From a virus, in IMG/VR virus record IMGVR_UViG_3300045999_006012, positions 1 to 32,600 of that record: DNA of 32,600 nucleotides; one strand, given 5' to 3'. Made by a program: the position numbers and the translations under genes. Below the pieces are notes generated by a model. It had not been told where the DNA came from and searched no databases. It saw only the letters and a program-made list of their open reading frames with translations. Numbering within the stretch: the stretch's first letter is position 1; each line of letters starts with the position of its first letter. Shown piece by piece: positions 13,592 to 22,881 of this stretch.

Positions 13592-16435
13592 ATGGCACGT
13601 CCATACCTGGGGGAGTCGTACGGCAACACCGATCGCCGCACGCCCGGCCGTCTGCTGGGTGGCATCCCCGAGGCCGCCAGCCAGGCACCGATCGGCACCG
13701 GCCAACTGCAGCAGCCTGCCATTCAGGCGGTGCAGCAGCTGGTCGAGACCTTTTCGCCCGCCGGGCAGGGAGCAACCCTGGGCGGCCCTGCCCAGGTGCC
13801 GACGCCACCGCAGCTGCCACAAGCGCAGAGCCCGGTCATCTCCCCGCTGCCGCGGCCGGTGCAGGCGCCCAACCCGGTGGTGCAGCAGAGCGTGGTGCAG
13901 GCGCCCAGCTACGCCCCCTACGTCGACAACATCACGCCACTGGCCCGGTCGCTGGCGGGTTTCAGCACCTTCTTTGAAAAGCTCACCGACTACGGGGTGG
14001 AGCAGGAGAAGCAGGCGGACGCCCGGGCCCAGCAGCAGGGCATGGCACTGGCCCAGGAAGCGGGCCAGGTGGGCGCATTCCAGTCACTGCAGGAACTGCA
14101 GAAGCGACTGGAGAAAGGCGTGGCCGAAGGGGCGGTCGGCTACGAGGACATGCTGCGGCGATTTCAAGCGGCAGATCCCCGGGCACTGCGGTACGCCACC
14201 ATCAACCTGCAGACCGCCTACATCGACGGCAACGTCGCAACGCTCAAGGAGAGGCTGTTGCAGACCAAGACGCTGCTCGACGGCCGCCCGCTGGAGTCGG
14301 TACCGGCCAGCGACCCGGAGTTTCAGCGGGCCATGACTGCGCTGATGTTCCCGCAGGGGACGGCGCACATCATGCCGGAGGTGTGGAAGTCCCGGCAGCA
14401 GCAGATCCAAGCCACGTACGGCTCTGCCATGGCGGACCAGGAGTCGCGCTTTGGTGGGTTCAAGACGCAGAAGGCCAAGCAGTCCCTGACGGCTGTGATC
14501 GACAGCGCTGGGGAGGAGATCGTCAGCGGCACCGTCCCTCCAGAGCAGGTCGCGTCGAAGTTGAGCCTGGGCCTCAATGGCTTCTTCCTCGACAGCGGCC
14601 AGACCACCGAGGAGTACCAGAAGGAGAAGCAGGGCCTGGTCAAGCAGCTGGTCGGCGCCACGCTGATGGCATCCGGTGGCAACTGGGGCCGGGCCAAGGT
14701 GGCGCTGAGCCGACTTCCGGAGGTGATGGCCCAGGTGACAGCGGGCCCCAATGGCGAGCTGCTGCTGGATCAGATCGGCGGCAAGGCTGCGCTGCTTGAG
14801 GTGGTGCAGGAAGCGCAGAAACAGGTGATCGAGCAGCAGAACCTGCAGGACGGCCTGGAGCAGCGGGAGGCCAGGGAGCAGCTGCAGGTTGATCTGCAGC
14901 AGATGCTCACCCCCGAAGTGCTGGGCGATCCCGTGGCTGTCGACCAGACAGAGGAGCTGATGCTGCGCCGCGGCCGGGAGCTGTACGGCAGCAACCCAGA
15001 GATGGCAGCGCAGTACGAGGAGGGAGTGCGCAAGCACTTCAGCGGGATTCGCGCTGGGTTCGTCGTGCCGACCCAGGAGAAGAACGAGGTGGCGCTGTGG
15101 GCTGAGATGGCCCAGAACCCCAACGTCGACTTCACCGACCGGATCATGCAGCTGCAGCAGTCCGGCCAGCTGAGCTACCAGGCGGCCAAGGGGTTCCTGC
15201 AGGCGCAGTCGTCGCGCAACCGGGAGGACAACAAGGCGAACTACCAGGTGCTCCGCGGCCTGCAGGATGACCTGAAAAAGCGACTGGAGGCGCAGTTTGC
15301 CCGGGGCAACTCCGAAGGTGGAGCCAACCTGACACCCAACGAAGCGAAGCAGCTGTGGGAGGCGATGGGCCAGCTGTATCGCCAGGGCGACGAGATGATC
15401 CGCAAGGCGCCAGGGCAGGACATGACCACCCAGCTGGGCGGCCTCTACAGCAACGCCCTGCAGCAGTCGCTGCCGCAGCAGACGCCGCAGGCCCCAGCCG
15501 GCGCCACGCCGGAGTCGATCAACAAGGGCCTGGTGCCGGGCGGTCGCGGCAATGCGCAGCAGAACGCCCAGCTGCGTCGAAAGGCGGAGACCCAGCCGCT
15601 GTATTCCAAGGAGCGGATGATCCAGCAACTCGACGGCGTGCTGACCGGCAAGCCGCTGGACGACGCCACCCGCAACATCATCCGCCGAACGGGCATGAAG
15701 CCCAGCGAGTTCTTTCAGCGGCAGATGCAGCTGCACGGGATCCCCGTCGACAGCGATGCACAGAAGCGGCTGCAGGAGCTGGATGGCGGCGACCTGGTGT
15801 CACGGGGGCCGGCCGCCCGGCCCAACCCGTACCTGGCGTCTGCGATCCGCCTGAGGGACCAGATCGCCACCGGCCTGCTGAATGTCGTTGCCCCGCCGGC
15901 CTATGCCGCCAGGAGGGATAGCACCCCTTTTTCGGGTAGCGCCAGCATGGGGCAAATCAGCGGCTCCCGGGTGGCTGTCAGAAGCGTGCCGCCACAGACC
16001 CGGGCGCTTCTGCGCACCATCAGGTTTGCAGAAGGCACCGCCCATTCAGACGGCTACCGGACCATGTTCACCGGGGCCAAGTTCAGTGACCTGAGCCGCC
16101 ACCCCCGGCGCATCAACAGGTCAAACGGCTTGGCGTCTGACGCGGCTGGCGCGTACCAGTTCCTGTCGACGACATGGGACTCCGTGGGCGGCGGAGCTAT
16201 GACACCTGAGCGGCAAGACATGGCCGCCATCCGACTGGTCCGCAACCGAGGCGTCGACCCACGACTGCCCAGCGGCTTCACCCGACAGGTAGCGGACAGG
16301 CTGGCTCCCGAATGGGCCAGCTTCCCGACCATGCGCACTGGCACCAGCTACTACGGCCAGGGCGGCAAGAGCTATGCGGAGCTGAAGGCGTACTACGACC
16401 AGGTGCTGCGCGAGGAGATGGCGCGGGGCCGCTGA
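13592..16435 (+). CDS. Internal virion protein, T7 gp15-like, with C-terminal lambda R-type lytic transglycosylase
   Basis: 947 residues; T7 gp15 is 747. The body (about residues 100-700) is helical and Gln-rich and is assigned to the gp15 family by position and pattern (FSTFFEKLTDYGVEQEKQADARAQQQG). The C-terminal 145 residues look like the phage lambda endolysin R (a lytic transglycosylase, GH104 type): IRFAEGT with the probable catalytic E814, KFSDLSRHPRR, AAGAYQFLSTTWD, ERQDMAAIRLVRNRGV, LAPEWASFPT, then GTSYYGQGGKSY. T7 instead carries its peptidoglycan-cleaving domain at the N-terminus of gp16. The domain probably makes a local hole in the wall during DNA entry. It starts 3 bases after the gp14-like gene. 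Confidence 0.88.
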   Translation: MARPYLGESYGNTDRRTPGRLLGGIPEAASQAPIGTGQLQQPAIQAVQQLVETFSPAGQGATLGGPAQVPTPPQLPQAQSPVISPLPRPVQAPNPVVQQSVVQAPSYAPYVDNITPLARSLAGFSTFFEKLTDYGVEQEKQADARAQQQGMALAQEAGQVGAFQSLQELQKRLEKGVAEGAVGYEDMLRRFQAADPRALRYATINLQTAYIDGNVATLKERLLQTKTLLDGRPLESVPASDPEFQRAMTALMFPQGTAHIMPEVWKSRQQQIQATYGSAMADQESRFGGFKTQKAKQSLTAVIDSAGEEIVSGTVPPEQVASKLSLGLNGFFLDSGQTTEEYQKEKQGLVKQLVGATLMASGGNWGRAKVALSRLPEVMAQVTAGPNGELLLDQIGGKAALLEVVQEAQKQVIEQQNLQDGLEQREAREQLQVDLQQMLTPEVLGDPVAVDQTEELMLRRGRELYGSNPEMAAQYEEGVRKHFSGIRAGFVVPTQEKNEVALWAEMAQNPNVDFTDRIMQLQQSGQLSYQAAKGFLQAQSSRNREDNKANYQVLRGLQDDLKKRLEAQFARGNSEGGANLTPNEAKQLWEAMGQLYRQGDEMIRKAPGQDMTTQLGGLYSNALQQSLPQQTPQAPAGATPESINKGLVPGGRGNAQQNAQLRRKAETQPLYSKERMIQQLDGVLTGKPLDDATRNIIRRTGMKPSEFFQRQMQLHGIPVDSDAQKRLQELDGGDLVSRGPAARPNPYLASAIRLRDQIATGLLNVVAPPAYAARRDSTPFSGSASMGQISGSRVAVRSVPPQTRALLRTIRFAEGTAHSDGYRTMFTGAKFSDLSRHPRRINRSNGLASDAAGAYQFLSTTWDSVGGGAMTPERQDMAAIRLVRNRGVDPRLPSGFTRQVADRLAPEWASFPTMRTGTSYYGQGGKSYAELKAYYDQVLREEMARGR

Positions 16436-16479
16436 CCCGTCATCATCGAACCACAGCACGGCATAACCGATAGAGAGCC

Positions 16480-19400
16480 ATGCCCACCCAGACGATCAAG
16501 GACCCGCAGACCGGCGAGGAGCGGCAGGTCTACGTCGCGCCCAAGGGCATGGCCAAGCAGCCGACGCAGAGGCCAGCGGCCAAGCCCAGGCAGCAGGACA
16601 ATGGCTTGTTCGGCCTTGGCATCCAGCCGGTCGACCTGTTCCCCACCGCGGCCGTGGGCCAGCAGGCATTTCAGGCCGCGGCGCAGGGTGTCACCGCTGG
16701 CATCCAAGAGTTCCAGCGGACGGGTGACTTCACCAAGGCGCTGACTGCTGCGCAACGGGGATCTGCTCAGTCGCTGGAAGGCAGCCGGCCGGTGCAGACC
16801 CTCAGCCGGATTGGATACAACGCCGTTGCCGGCCTGGTGCAGGAGGTGAGCGACGCCGCGCAGGAGACGTTCGGCGGCAAGGCGACCACCGCACAGAACA
16901 AGAACCTGCCGCTGTTCGGCATGCTGCCGCCGCTGGCCAAGGCCAAGAGCAGCGGCCCGGCTGAGGACCTGCTGACCAACATTACGCAGGCGGCCCTGGC
17001 GTGGGTGCCCGCCGCCCGCGGCGTGAACCTGGCGGCCAGGGGGCTGAAGCTGCTACCTGGCGCCACCGCTGTCGGCAACACCGCCGGCACCGCGCTGAAT
17101 GCCCTGAAGGCCACCAAGGCAGCGCAGGCGGTGGCCAAGGTGCCGGGCGCTGCTGCAGTCGGCCGGGCGGTCGCCAGCAACACCGTGACCAAGGCCGCGG
17201 CCACTGGCGCCGTGGTGGACTACACCGCCTTCGATCAGCACGAGGGCCGGCTGGTTGACCTGGTGGATCAGCTGCAGCAGACGGTCACGGGCACCCCGCT
17301 GGAGGGGCCCCTGGTCGACTACCTGAAGTCTGACCCCCGTGACGTCGGCGCCACCGGCCGCCTCAAGAACGTGCTGGAAGGCGCCCTGATCGGCACCGGC
17401 CTGGAGGTGGCACTGCGCACCTTCCGTGCAGCCAGGAGCGCCGTGCAGGCCCGCAACGCAGCGCCTGAGGCCAAGGCCGAGGCACTGCAGCAGCTGCAGC
17501 AGGACAGCGATGCGCTGAGCCTGGAGCTGGTGCGGCAGGCCAGCTCCACCCCGGATGCCGGCCCGGCCCTGTCGGTCGACATGCCGCAGGCGCAGCCGAT
17601 GCCGCGGCCGGACATGCAGCCGCCGCAGTACAGCCAGGTGGCAGAAGTCAACCCGCAGACCATTGCGGTGGACCCGCAGCGGTTCCAGTTCAAGGAAGCC
17701 GGCCGCCTGACCAAGAGCGGGGCCAGCGGCTCCCTGGCGGAGTCCAGCGACTTCAACGACGTGCTCGCTGGGGTGATCAGCGTCTGGCGTGACCCGGCCG
17801 ATGGGCAGACCTATGTGGTGAACGGCCACAACCGGCTGCGGCTGGCCAGGGAGAGCGGCGCCAGCAACGTGCTGGTGCGCTACCTGAGCGCCGAGACGGC
17901 AGAGGAGGCCCGGGCCATCGGCGCCCTGCAGAACATCGCAGAAGGCCAGGGCACCCCGGTCGATGCGGCCAAGTTCATGCGGGACACCGGCAAGAGTGCC
18001 GAGGACATGGCGGCCGAAGGCATCAACCTCAGCGGCCCTGTCGCTTCCCAGGCGGTGCCGCTGAGCCGGCTGCCGCAGAACCTGTTTGACAGGGTGGCCA
18101 CCGGCAAGCTGGACCTGGCCAAGGCCGCGGCCCTGGGCTCTGAAGCCTTGGACCCGCAGATCATCAACGACGTGGCGACTGAAGCCACCAAGCGGAAGTG
18201 GTCGGCCGACAAGATCCTGCAGGCCATGCAGGAAGCGAAGTTCGCCCAAACCCAAGCCACTGGCGACGACCTGCTGAGCCTGCTGGGAGGCGAGTGGGCC
18301 AGCAAGACCAGCAACTTCAACCAGCTGCTGGACGTCCGCACCGAAGCCTTTAAGTCGCTGCGCGAGGAGATGGTGGCGCTGACGTCGGCCGCCCGGGAGG
18401 GGCGCCGCGGAATCCTTGAGGCCGCTGGCAACGTGATCGACGTGGCCGGCAGCCAGGCTGCACGGGGCCAGGCTGCCCAGGCGGTGGAGGTGTTCAACCG
18501 GGTGACGGGCTACGTGGGCCCGGTCCGTGACCTGCTGAACGAGATGGCCGGCCAGGTCAGCGGCAAGCGCACCGCCAAGTTGGTGGTGGGCGAGAACCTG
18601 GACCGCCTGCGCCAGGCGATCGACGACGAGATCAACGGGCCGCGACCGCCACTGGATGAACCGCCGGCCGCGGCTGCGCCAGAGCCGAGTGTCCCAAGCG
18701 CGGGAAGCTCGGCTGCCTTCACCCCGCAGCAGGCATCTGAAACCAGGGCCCTGTTCGACCGGGCCCTGGCCACCCTGCCGCCGGAGAAGCGTGCAGCACT
18801 GCAGGCAGAGCTGGAGGCCCGCGCCGCTCGCGGCCAGGCCCTGGCGTCCGAGGTGGACGCTGATGGCCGCACATGGGTGGGCGTCGCCGAGTACAAGGAG
18901 CTGCCGGTTGAGGCGCAGCGTGCCCTGGCGCTTGAGGTGATCGAAGACATCCGCAGGGTGGCGGGTGACGACGTGGCCATTCGCTTCAACAATGCTTTTG
19001 AGCTGATCCAGCGCCCCCAGGCTCACGGCGGTGGCGACAAGAGGATCCTGGCCGGCGGGATGTACGACCCCATCGGAGATGTGATCAGCATGAACGGGTG
19101 GCTGTATGGCACCCCGGCCAGCAGCAAGAAGCAGACCGCCTTCCATGAGGCTTTCCACCGGGTCCAATACAACTTCCTCACCGAGAAGGAGCTGAAGGCC
19201 CTCAACAGCATGTGGTCGCAGCTGAAGCTGTTTGTGGGCGACGGCTCCGACCGGCGCACCCTGATCGAGCAGCAGGCGGTGGCCTTCCAGAAGTACGCCT
19301 ATGCACGCAAGGAAGGTATCGACCCCATCGCCTACCTGGCTGGCGCTGATGAACAGTCGCTGAAGGGGTACAAGGCAAACGAAGACGGCAGCACCCAATC

Positions 19401-22400
19401 GCTGACCGGCATGGAAAAGGCCACGCAGGACATTGTCGTGGCTGGCGTCAACATCCTCGACAACCTGCTGGACTTCATCGAGAAGGCCAACAACTACCTG
19501 CGGGGTCGCGGCTGGACTTCGGTCAAGTCGATCTTCGACCAGGCGTACACCGGCAAGCTGGCCGAAACCCGGGGCGACCTGGGCAATGCCCTCGACGACT
19601 ACGGCTCCCGGGCCTACATCCTCGACGAGATCAAGGCCCTGAAGACCGTCCCCCTTGGCGACAAGACGGCGCGGGGCGTGCTCTACAGCGAAGTCGATCC
19701 AGTGCCCGTCGCCGCACCCACGCCGGACGAGCGGTGGGCGCAGCAGCTGGTCGATCAGATCCTGGCCAACCGCCAGGCGATCGAAGACGGTGACATGACC
19801 CTGGACGACCTGCTGCAGAACAACGTGCTGAAGGTCCAGAGCCCCAGCGGTGCCACCGTCTACGTGCCCGACGCGCCACCGGAGATGGTGGAGGCGTACC
19901 GGGCGCACAGCGACCTGGTGAACCGGGTGGACGCCACCGGCATTCCGGTGATGTCCGAGGAGCGGATCGCGTTCGACACCGCTGCCTGGCTGGAGAAGTC
20001 CAACTACGACAGCAAGGCGGTGCTGGAGAACCTGGCCCGCATCAGCGGCCCGCTGTCGAACTACCAGGAGAACCTGGTGGCGCTGCGAGCAGCCATGCTG
20101 CTGGCCGACCACAACAACTACCAGGCCGGCATCGCCGCCAACAAATGGCTGAACGGCGCAGTGGATGAGTCGGCCGACATGGGCCAGCTGGCCGCTGAGC
20201 TGGTGAGCGCAGCTGCTGCAGCAGACCGCGCCAACCGTGCAGTGGAGTCCGTCACCCGGCCGCTGGGTCAGCTGATGCGCAGCACGCAGATCCGCCGGCC
20301 GCTGCCTGGTTCGCTGCCGTTCGACACGCCATCCGCCGGCCGCAACATCGCGGAGGAGCTGGAGGAGGCCATGGTCAAGGAGGCCGACGTGCCGGTGTCG
20401 GAAACCATCGGCCGCCAGGTGAGCCCCGAGCTGGAAGAAGCCATCCGCACGGGTGACTTCAGCAGCCCGAAGGTGGCGGAGGAGCTGGACGCACTGGCAC
20501 TCAACAGCGCCCAGGGTGCTGTCACGCCCGGCTACGCCCAAGGCTTCTGGTCCAACCTCAACAAGTCGCTGGGGGTCGGCGCCAACGGCCTGATGATGTA
20601 CCGCTCCAGCCAGCTGCTGAGCAGCGGCATCACCTTCTGGGGCAACGTGATCAACAGCGCCCTGCGGACGGTGGAGCTGCCGTTCACCCAGGCGGTGGGC
20701 GCCATGATGCAGGGGGCCCCGGTGCGGGCCAGCCGGTCGCTGATGATCTACGGCCAGTACGTCAGCAACCTGCTCAACGCATTCCGCATGGGCGTGGAAT
20801 CGTTCAAGGTGGGCCGCGGCCTGTTCGACCTGAACCGCGAACAGGCCGACTTCTTAGACCGGCTGGCCCAGCAGGACGCCCAGGGCGAGCTGGTCGCCTC
20901 CCCACAGCAGGGCGAATGGGATCTGAACACCATGCCCTGGGTGGCGATTCAGGACAAGAGCAACTGGGCCGTGGCGCAGAAGCGCATCTGGCAGGGCCTC
21001 AACCTGTCCACCCGCCTGCAGGTGTCAGCCGACAGCGCCTTCAAGACGCTGGTGGGCCAGTCTTTTGAGTACGTGCGCAACCTGCAGCCAGGCCTCGACA
21101 ACGCCGTGCGGCTGGGCATGGACGGCAACAGCAAGGAGGCGTGGAAGTTCGCCACCGACTACGCCCGCGCTGCTGTCGATCGGTCGATGCGTGACGTGAC
21201 GATCAACGGCCGCACCATCCTCGATGGCGTGATGGAAAGCCCCCACGCGCAGACCGCCATGCGGTGGGCCACCTTCACTGACGACATCTGGGCGCAGATG
21301 CAGCCCCGCACCATGTCCTACGGGATGAAGGTGGCAGAGGCCAAGGGGCTGAAGGACGTCGACGCGCAGAAGTTCGCCCAGGACTACGTGGTCAACGGGC
21401 CGCGGATCTTCGGCAAGGGCATGGACGACATTCCGTTCTTCGCCCGCACCTTCAGCATCATGCCAAAGATCTGGCAGACGGGTCTCGACTCCCCGATGGC
21501 CCCGCTGTTTGCGCTGATCCAGCCGTTCAACCGCACCCCCGGCGACATCGTGAAGTCGGTGGCACGCAAGACACCACTGGCCCCGCTGGTGGATACCTGG
21601 TGGCGAGACGTCTTCTCCGAGGACGCCATGACCCGCGACCGGGCGGTGGGCGACATCGCAGTGGGCGCCGCGGCCATCGCTCTGGCCAGCGTTGCCATGA
21701 CGCACGGCCGGGTGCAGTTCACCGGAGGCGGCCCCATTAACCCAGAGGCCCGTCGCAAGTGGAATGAGCAGGAGGGCAAGCAGCCCTACTCGTTCCGCAT
21801 CCGCACAGGCGAGGACGAGAACGGCAACCCCATCTACTCCGACTGGGTGTCGATGCGGGCCATGGACCCCTTCTCTTCTCTGCTGGGCGGCCTGGCCGAC
21901 TACCACGAGCTGGCGAACAAGGTGTCCGTCGAAGCGCGGGAGCGACTGGGCGGCGCCCTGGTGATCGACCTGGTGGCAGCTGTCGCCGCCGGCCAGCTGC
22001 AGAAGTCGTACTACACCGGCTTCTCCGAGTTCGCGCAGATGGTGCTGGGCCTGGGCGAGCTGGACACCGCACCCAACAAGCGGCACCCCACCGCCCGGTA
22101 CGTGGAGCGACTGGTTGCCAGCTTTGTGCCGTACAGCAGCGCACTGCGAGCCGGCCGCCGGATTGAAGATCCCACCGCCAGGGAGGTGCCGGCCAGCGAC
22201 AGCCCCAACCTGGTGATGCGCCTGTTTGAGGAGACGCTGAACGAGATCCGCAACGCTGTGCCGGGGTGGTCGGAGAGCCTGCCGCCCAAGCGCAACTGGA
22301 TCACGGGTGAACCCATCGTGCTCAGCGGCATCTGGGGTGATCAGTTCCTGCCGCCGGAGTCCCCCTGGCTGTCGGCCCTGATCCAGTACAGCCCGGCGTC

Positions 22401-22881
22401 GCCGTTCCAGCTGCGGGGCGAGCCCGGCGAGATGGTGCTGCGGGAGATGGGGCAGCTGACCGGCCGCGGCGCTGGCTTTGTTGGCCCCAGGCCCACTGAC
22501 TTCACCGATGGCGGCAAGGTCAAGGCCAACCGCCTGGCGCCCGACGAGTACGAGCAGTACGTGCTGGCCATCAGCCGTACGCCCGACCAGTTCGGCCGCA
22601 CCCTGGTGCAGGCCCTGGAGGAGGAGATCAAGAGCGACCTGTACCAGCAGAACCCGCAGGGGGCGCCCAGTGAACAGGTGACGAGCCTGCGTGCTGCGGC
22701 CCTGAATACGGTGATCACCGACTTCATGAAACTGGGCCGCGAGGCATTCCTGAGTAGCCCGGCTGGCAAGCGACTGATGGACAACAAGGACTGGGCGGAA
22801 GGTGCTAACCGGGACGTGCAGTTCCGGCTTAAATACGGCCAGGAGATTGATCCTGCGGCATTCGTGGAGGCACTGCGCTGA
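16480..22881 (+). CDS. Giant internal virion (ejection) protein, gp16-like, with ParB-like and zincin domains
   Basis: 2133 residues; T7 gp16 is 1318. I see no T7-like transglycosylase at the N-terminus. Residues about 165-260 are Ala-rich and hydrophobic, ending in VVDYTAFDQHEGRLVDLV. Residues about 390-560 resemble a ParB-like domain: NGHNRLRLARESG (448-460) and then ALQNIAEGQGTPVDAAKFMRD, as in ParB-like units of DdrB-type polyvalent phage proteins. Around residue 889, HEAFH (889-893) is a zincin metal site, with E930 (LIEQQAVAFQKYA) as a plausible third ligand. The C-terminal third has gp16-type features: a hydrophobic segment at 1725-1745 and WITGEPIVLSGIWGDQF near 1945. Such proteins enter the cell with the DNA. 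Domain calls are by eye; the gp16 role follows from position and size. Confidence 0.85.
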   Translation: MPTQTIKDPQTGEERQVYVAPKGMAKQPTQRPAAKPRQQDNGLFGLGIQPVDLFPTAAVGQQAFQAAAQGVTAGIQEFQRTGDFTKALTAAQRGSAQSLEGSRPVQTLSRIGYNAVAGLVQEVSDAAQETFGGKATTAQNKNLPLFGMLPPLAKAKSSGPAEDLLTNITQAALAWVPAARGVNLAARGLKLLPGATAVGNTAGTALNALKATKAAQAVAKVPGAAAVGRAVASNTVTKAAATGAVVDYTAFDQHEGRLVDLVDQLQQTVTGTPLEGPLVDYLKSDPRDVGATGRLKNVLEGALIGTGLEVALRTFRAARSAVQARNAAPEAKAEALQQLQQDSDALSLELVRQASSTPDAGPALSVDMPQAQPMPRPDMQPPQYSQVAEVNPQTIAVDPQRFQFKEAGRLTKSGASGSLAESSDFNDVLAGVISVWRDPADGQTYVVNGHNRLRLARESGASNVLVRYLSAETAEEARAIGALQNIAEGQGTPVDAAKFMRDTGKSAEDMAAEGINLSGPVASQAVPLSRLPQNLFDRVATGKLDLAKAAALGSEALDPQIINDVATEATKRKWSADKILQAMQEAKFAQTQATGDDLLSLLGGEWASKTSNFNQLLDVRTEAFKSLREEMVALTSAAREGRRGILEAAGNVIDVAGSQAARGQAAQAVEVFNRVTGYVGPVRDLLNEMAGQVSGKRTAKLVVGENLDRLRQAIDDEINGPRPPLDEPPAAAAPEPSVPSAGSSAAFTPQQASETRALFDRALATLPPEKRAALQAELEARAARGQALASEVDADGRTWVGVAEYKELPVEAQRALALEVIEDIRRVAGDDVAIRFNNAFELIQRPQAHGGGDKRILAGGMYDPIGDVISMNGWLYGTPASSKKQTAFHEAFHRVQYNFLTEKELKALNSMWSQLKLFVGDGSDRRTLIEQQAVAFQKYAYARKEGIDPIAYLAGADEQSLKGYKANEDGSTQSLTGMEKATQDIVVAGVNILDNLLDFIEKANNYLRGRGWTSVKSIFDQAYTGKLAETRGDLGNALDDYGSRAYILDEIKALKTVPLGDKTARGVLYSEVDPVPVAAPTPDERWAQQLVDQILANRQAIEDGDMTLDDLLQNNVLKVQSPSGATVYVPDAPPEMVEAYRAHSDLVNRVDATGIPVMSEERIAFDTAAWLEKSNYDSKAVLENLARISGPLSNYQENLVALRAAMLLADHNNYQAGIAANKWLNGAVDESADMGQLAAELVSAAAAADRANRAVESVTRPLGQLMRSTQIRRPLPGSLPFDTPSAGRNIAEELEEAMVKEADVPVSETIGRQVSPELEEAIRTGDFSSPKVAEELDALALNSAQGAVTPGYAQGFWSNLNKSLGVGANGLMMYRSSQLLSSGITFWGNVINSALRTVELPFTQAVGAMMQGAPVRASRSLMIYGQYVSNLLNAFRMGVESFKVGRGLFDLNREQADFLDRLAQQDAQGELVASPQQGEWDLNTMPWVAIQDKSNWAVAQKRIWQGLNLSTRLQVSADSAFKTLVGQSFEYVRNLQPGLDNAVRLGMDGNSKEAWKFATDYARAAVDRSMRDVTINGRTILDGVMESPHAQTAMRWATFTDDIWAQMQPRTMSYGMKVAEAKGLKDVDAQKFAQDYVVNGPRIFGKGMDDIPFFARTFSIMPKIWQTGLDSPMAPLFALIQPFNRTPGDIVKSVARKTPLAPLVDTWWRDVFSEDAMTRDRAVGDIAVGAAAIALASVAMTHGRVQFTGGGPINPEARRKWNEQEGKQPYSFRIRTGEDENGNPIYSDWVSMRAMDPFSSLLGGLADYHELANKVSVEARERLGGALVIDLVAAVAAGQLQKSYYTGFSEFAQMVLGLGELDTAPNKRHPTARYVERLVASFVPYSSALRAGRRIEDPTAREVPASDSPNLVMRLFEETLNEIRNAVPGWSESLPPKRNWITGEPIVLSGIWGDQFLPPESPWLSALIQYSPASPFQLRGEPGEMVLREMGQLTGRGAGFVGPRPTDFTDGGKVKANRLAPDEYEQYVLAISRTPDQFGRTLVQALEEEIKSDLYQQNPQGAPSEQVTSLRAAALNTVITDFMKLGREAFLSSPAGKRLMDNKDWAEGANRDVQFRLKYGQEIDPAAFVEALR

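Noticed and set aside
17053-20541. Minus-strand open frame of 1162 codons opposite the gp16-like gene
   Set aside because: It is a GC-codon shadow of the plus-strand gene. The product has low-information His/Leu/Arg-rich sequence, no family motif and no operon context.
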